Shown: positions 22,979 to 24,332 of the stretch, piece after piece
How positions within the stretch are numbered: the stretch's first letter is position 1
Layout: each line of letters begins with the position of its first letter
Assembly: GCA_964636325.1 (NCBI GenBank)
Contig: CAZWRV010000096.1
Span: 1-24,332, forward strand
Direction: 5' to 3'
DNA length: 24,332 bases
Origin: CAZWRV01 sp964636325
GTDB lineage: Bacteria; Verrucomicrobiota; Lentisphaeria; Victivallales; GWF2-50-93
Notes under the pieces: model-generated
Seen by the model: only the letters and a program-made list of their open reading frames with translations
Database searches by the model: none
Told to the model about the DNA's origin: nothing
Program-made: the position numbers and the translations under genes

Positions 22979-23968
22979 ATGCATGAAAAGACGTTGAGGA
23001 AAGCGGCGGACCGCCGCGGCATTCTGGTCGGCGCGGCCTGCGTACCGGATCTGATCGAGAACGACAAGGCCTACCGCGAGACGCTGGCCCGAGAATTCAA
23101 CTGCATAGTGGCCGAGAACTGCATGAAGTTCATGTATCTGCAGCCGGAATGCGGCAGCTTTCATTTTTCAGATGGCGACCGGCTCGCGGCTTTCGCAAGG
23201 GAGAACAAGATGACTCTGCGCGGCCACACGCTGGCCTGGCACAATCAGTTGCCCGAATGGCTGAAAAACAGCTCATGCTCCAAGACGGAGGCCTTGGAGA
23301 TTCTCCGGAGTCACATCTTCAACGTGGTGGGCCATTTCCGCGGAGCGGTCGCATGCTGGGACGTCGTGAACGAGGCGTTGTCGGACGAAGGCGGATGGCG
23401 CGAGAAGAGCCCCTGGTTTCAGATGACCGGAAAGGACTACCTGGAATGCGCCTTCCGCTGGGCGCATGAGGCTGATCCGTCGGCCCGGCTCATATACAAC
23501 GACTACGGAATGGAACAGCCGAACGCGAAGTCGGACGCCTGCTTCGCCCTGATGAAAGAGCTGCTTAAGCGCGGAGTCCCGGTCCACGGAGTCGGTTTCC
23601 AATATCATCTGGGCGTAGAAAACCATCTTGATTTTGAGTCCTGTGTCGCCAACCTGCGGCGCTTCGCGGAACTGGGTCTGGAAATCCAGTTCACCGAAAT
23701 GGACATGGGGATCAAGAAGCCTATCACCGACCAACTGCGCCAGGAACAGGCCGCGGAATACGCGAACCGGGTCCGCATCGCTCTGGCGTCAAAAGCGACC
23801 TCCCTGATATTCTGGGGCTTCACCGACAGGCACACCTGGATCCCCAGCTTCACCAAGGGCGAATACGACGAACCGCTCCTCTTCGACACCGAATACCGCC
23901 CGAAGCCGGCCTTCAACGCCATTTGGAAGGAACTGCAGCCGGCTGGTTGGCGGTGCATGAAATCATAA
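22979..23968 (+). CDS. GH10 endo-beta-xylanase-like glycosidase, cytoplasmic
   Basis: This 329-residue catalytic domain is of glycoside hydrolase family 10. LRGHTLAWHNQLPEWL (80-95) supplies the conserved His83, Trp87 and His88 of the -1 subsite. CWDVVNEAL (126-134) contains the acid/base Glu132, and LEIQFTEMDM (234-243) the nucleophile Glu240. LIYNDYGME and IFWGFTDRHTWIP are further family segments. There is no signal peptide or binding module, so it resembles intracellular GH10 enzymes that trim short xylo-oligosaccharides. AAGGAGT (22964-22970) lies 8 bases before ATG 22979. It diverges from the transporter operon across 158 bases, where no promoter stands out. Activity on a substrate other than xylan is possible. 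Confidence 0.93.
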   Translation: MHEKTLRKAADRRGILVGAACVPDLIENDKAYRETLAREFNCIVAENCMKFMYLQPECGSFHFSDGDRLAAFARENKMTLRGHTLAWHNQLPEWLKNSSCSKTEALEILRSHIFNVVGHFRGAVACWDVVNEALSDEGGWREKSPWFQMTGKDYLECAFRWAHEADPSARLIYNDYGMEQPNAKSDACFALMKELLKRGVPVHGVGFQYHLGVENHLDFESCVANLRRFAELGLEIQFTEMDMGIKKPITDQLRQEQAAEYANRVRIALASKATSLIFWGFTDRHTWIPSFTKGEYDEPLLFDTEYRPKPAFNAIWKELQPAGWRCMKS

Positions 23969-23988
23969 AGATAAAAGAATTGTGGTAT

Positions 23989-24332
23989 CTATGCCGGCAA
24001 CGGGATGTTGACTGCCGACAGGAGCGTCCTGTTTTTTCTTGATATTTTCATTAGGAAGCGTTTTCCGGACTTCGTGAACACCGCTTTTATTTTACGCATC
24101 TGAGCAAAAAATTCCGCCGTTGTCATCGTTTTGAGAATTCCGGCGTCCCTCATCTTTTTCTCTAGCGAAGCCCTCAATATCAGAGAAATGAATGTGAGGA
24201 AGAGCCTGCCCTCGGCGCATTCGTCGTGTCCGGTCCGCGGCCGGTGCTGTCCGTTCTCGTTCTTGAGGGAGTCGAAGAGCTTTTCGGCCAAGTCCCTGCT
24301 CCGGTGGTCGGCAAGCACCTCCTCGCCCGTCC
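23989..24332 (-). mobile_element. IS1634/IS4-superfamily transposase, C-terminal part (runs off window)
   Basis: The reading frame is open through the right edge and ends with TAG at 23989-23991. Near the edge it reads ADHRSRDLAEKLFDSLKNEN, which fits the IS4-superfamily R-x3-E-x6-K signature that places the third catalytic acidic residue. The usual Tyr three positions before the Arg is His here. GRLFLTFISLILRASLEKKM and FAQMRKIKAVF follow, as in IS1634-type C-termini. The ATG/GTG starts inside the window are not the true start. Inverted terminal repeats could not be identified within the 20 bases left before the xylanase gene. Whether the upstream part is intact cannot be seen. Confidence 0.8.

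Noticed and set aside
1..24332. CRISPR array, rRNA or tRNA genes
   Set aside because: No regularly spaced short direct repeats and no rRNA/tRNA core sequences were seen. The repeats present are irregularly dispersed hairpins.

Overview
The window looks like a chromosomal segment of a free-living or gut-associated bacterium of the PVC group, most plausibly Lentisphaerota or a related Verrucomicrobiota lineage. This is inferred from the gene content: a UroD-like protein of a type I associate with that group, secreted PA14/PKD/TPR and CsgG-like giant proteins, cytoplasmic GH20 and GH10 glycosidases, and intergenic DNA full of small repeats. No rRNA, tRNA or CRISPR array is visible, so the taxonomy stays an inference. 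TGA is used as a normal stop in several genes.

Layout. Bases 1-341 are a repeat mosaic and a perfect 20-bp palindrome, in front of a lone AAA_14/DUF4143-type ATPase (367-1737) that is bracketed by two direct repeats. Next come two tandem, related giant exported proteins (1872-5384 and 5789-9508). They share start-region DNA and two CsgG-like domains but differ at the C-terminus: HEAT repeats in the first, a chitobiase-like domain in the second. The first appears truncated by an in-frame TGA, and its tail survives at 5385-5756. A repeat-rich gap (9509-10083) holds a large multi-branched foldable element. Then follow a B12-binding radical SAM enzyme, a GH20-like glycosidase on the minus strand, a secreted PA14-PKD-TPR protein, and a UroD-like protein.

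From 17068 to 22820 everything is on the minus strand. There is a 66-aa protein with its own recognisable promoter. Upstream of it lies a tightly packed five-gene operon, read 22820 to 17388: a membrane-tethered solute-binding protein, a DAACS/SLC1-type symporter, two pieces of what looks like one GT39-like membrane glycosyltransferase, and a GT4 glycosyltransferase. A plus-strand GH10 glycosidase diverges from this operon. The right edge holds the C-terminal end of an IS1634/IS4-like transposase that runs off the window.

The most unusual content is (i) a three-copy hairpin family with a constant 9-nt loop and compensating stem changes, (ii) the branched element at 9639-9816, (iii) the nonsense-split giant protein, and (iv) an SLC1-type carrier co-transcribed with a tethered binding protein. 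The last suggests binding-protein-assisted secondary uptake outside the known TRAP and TTT families.
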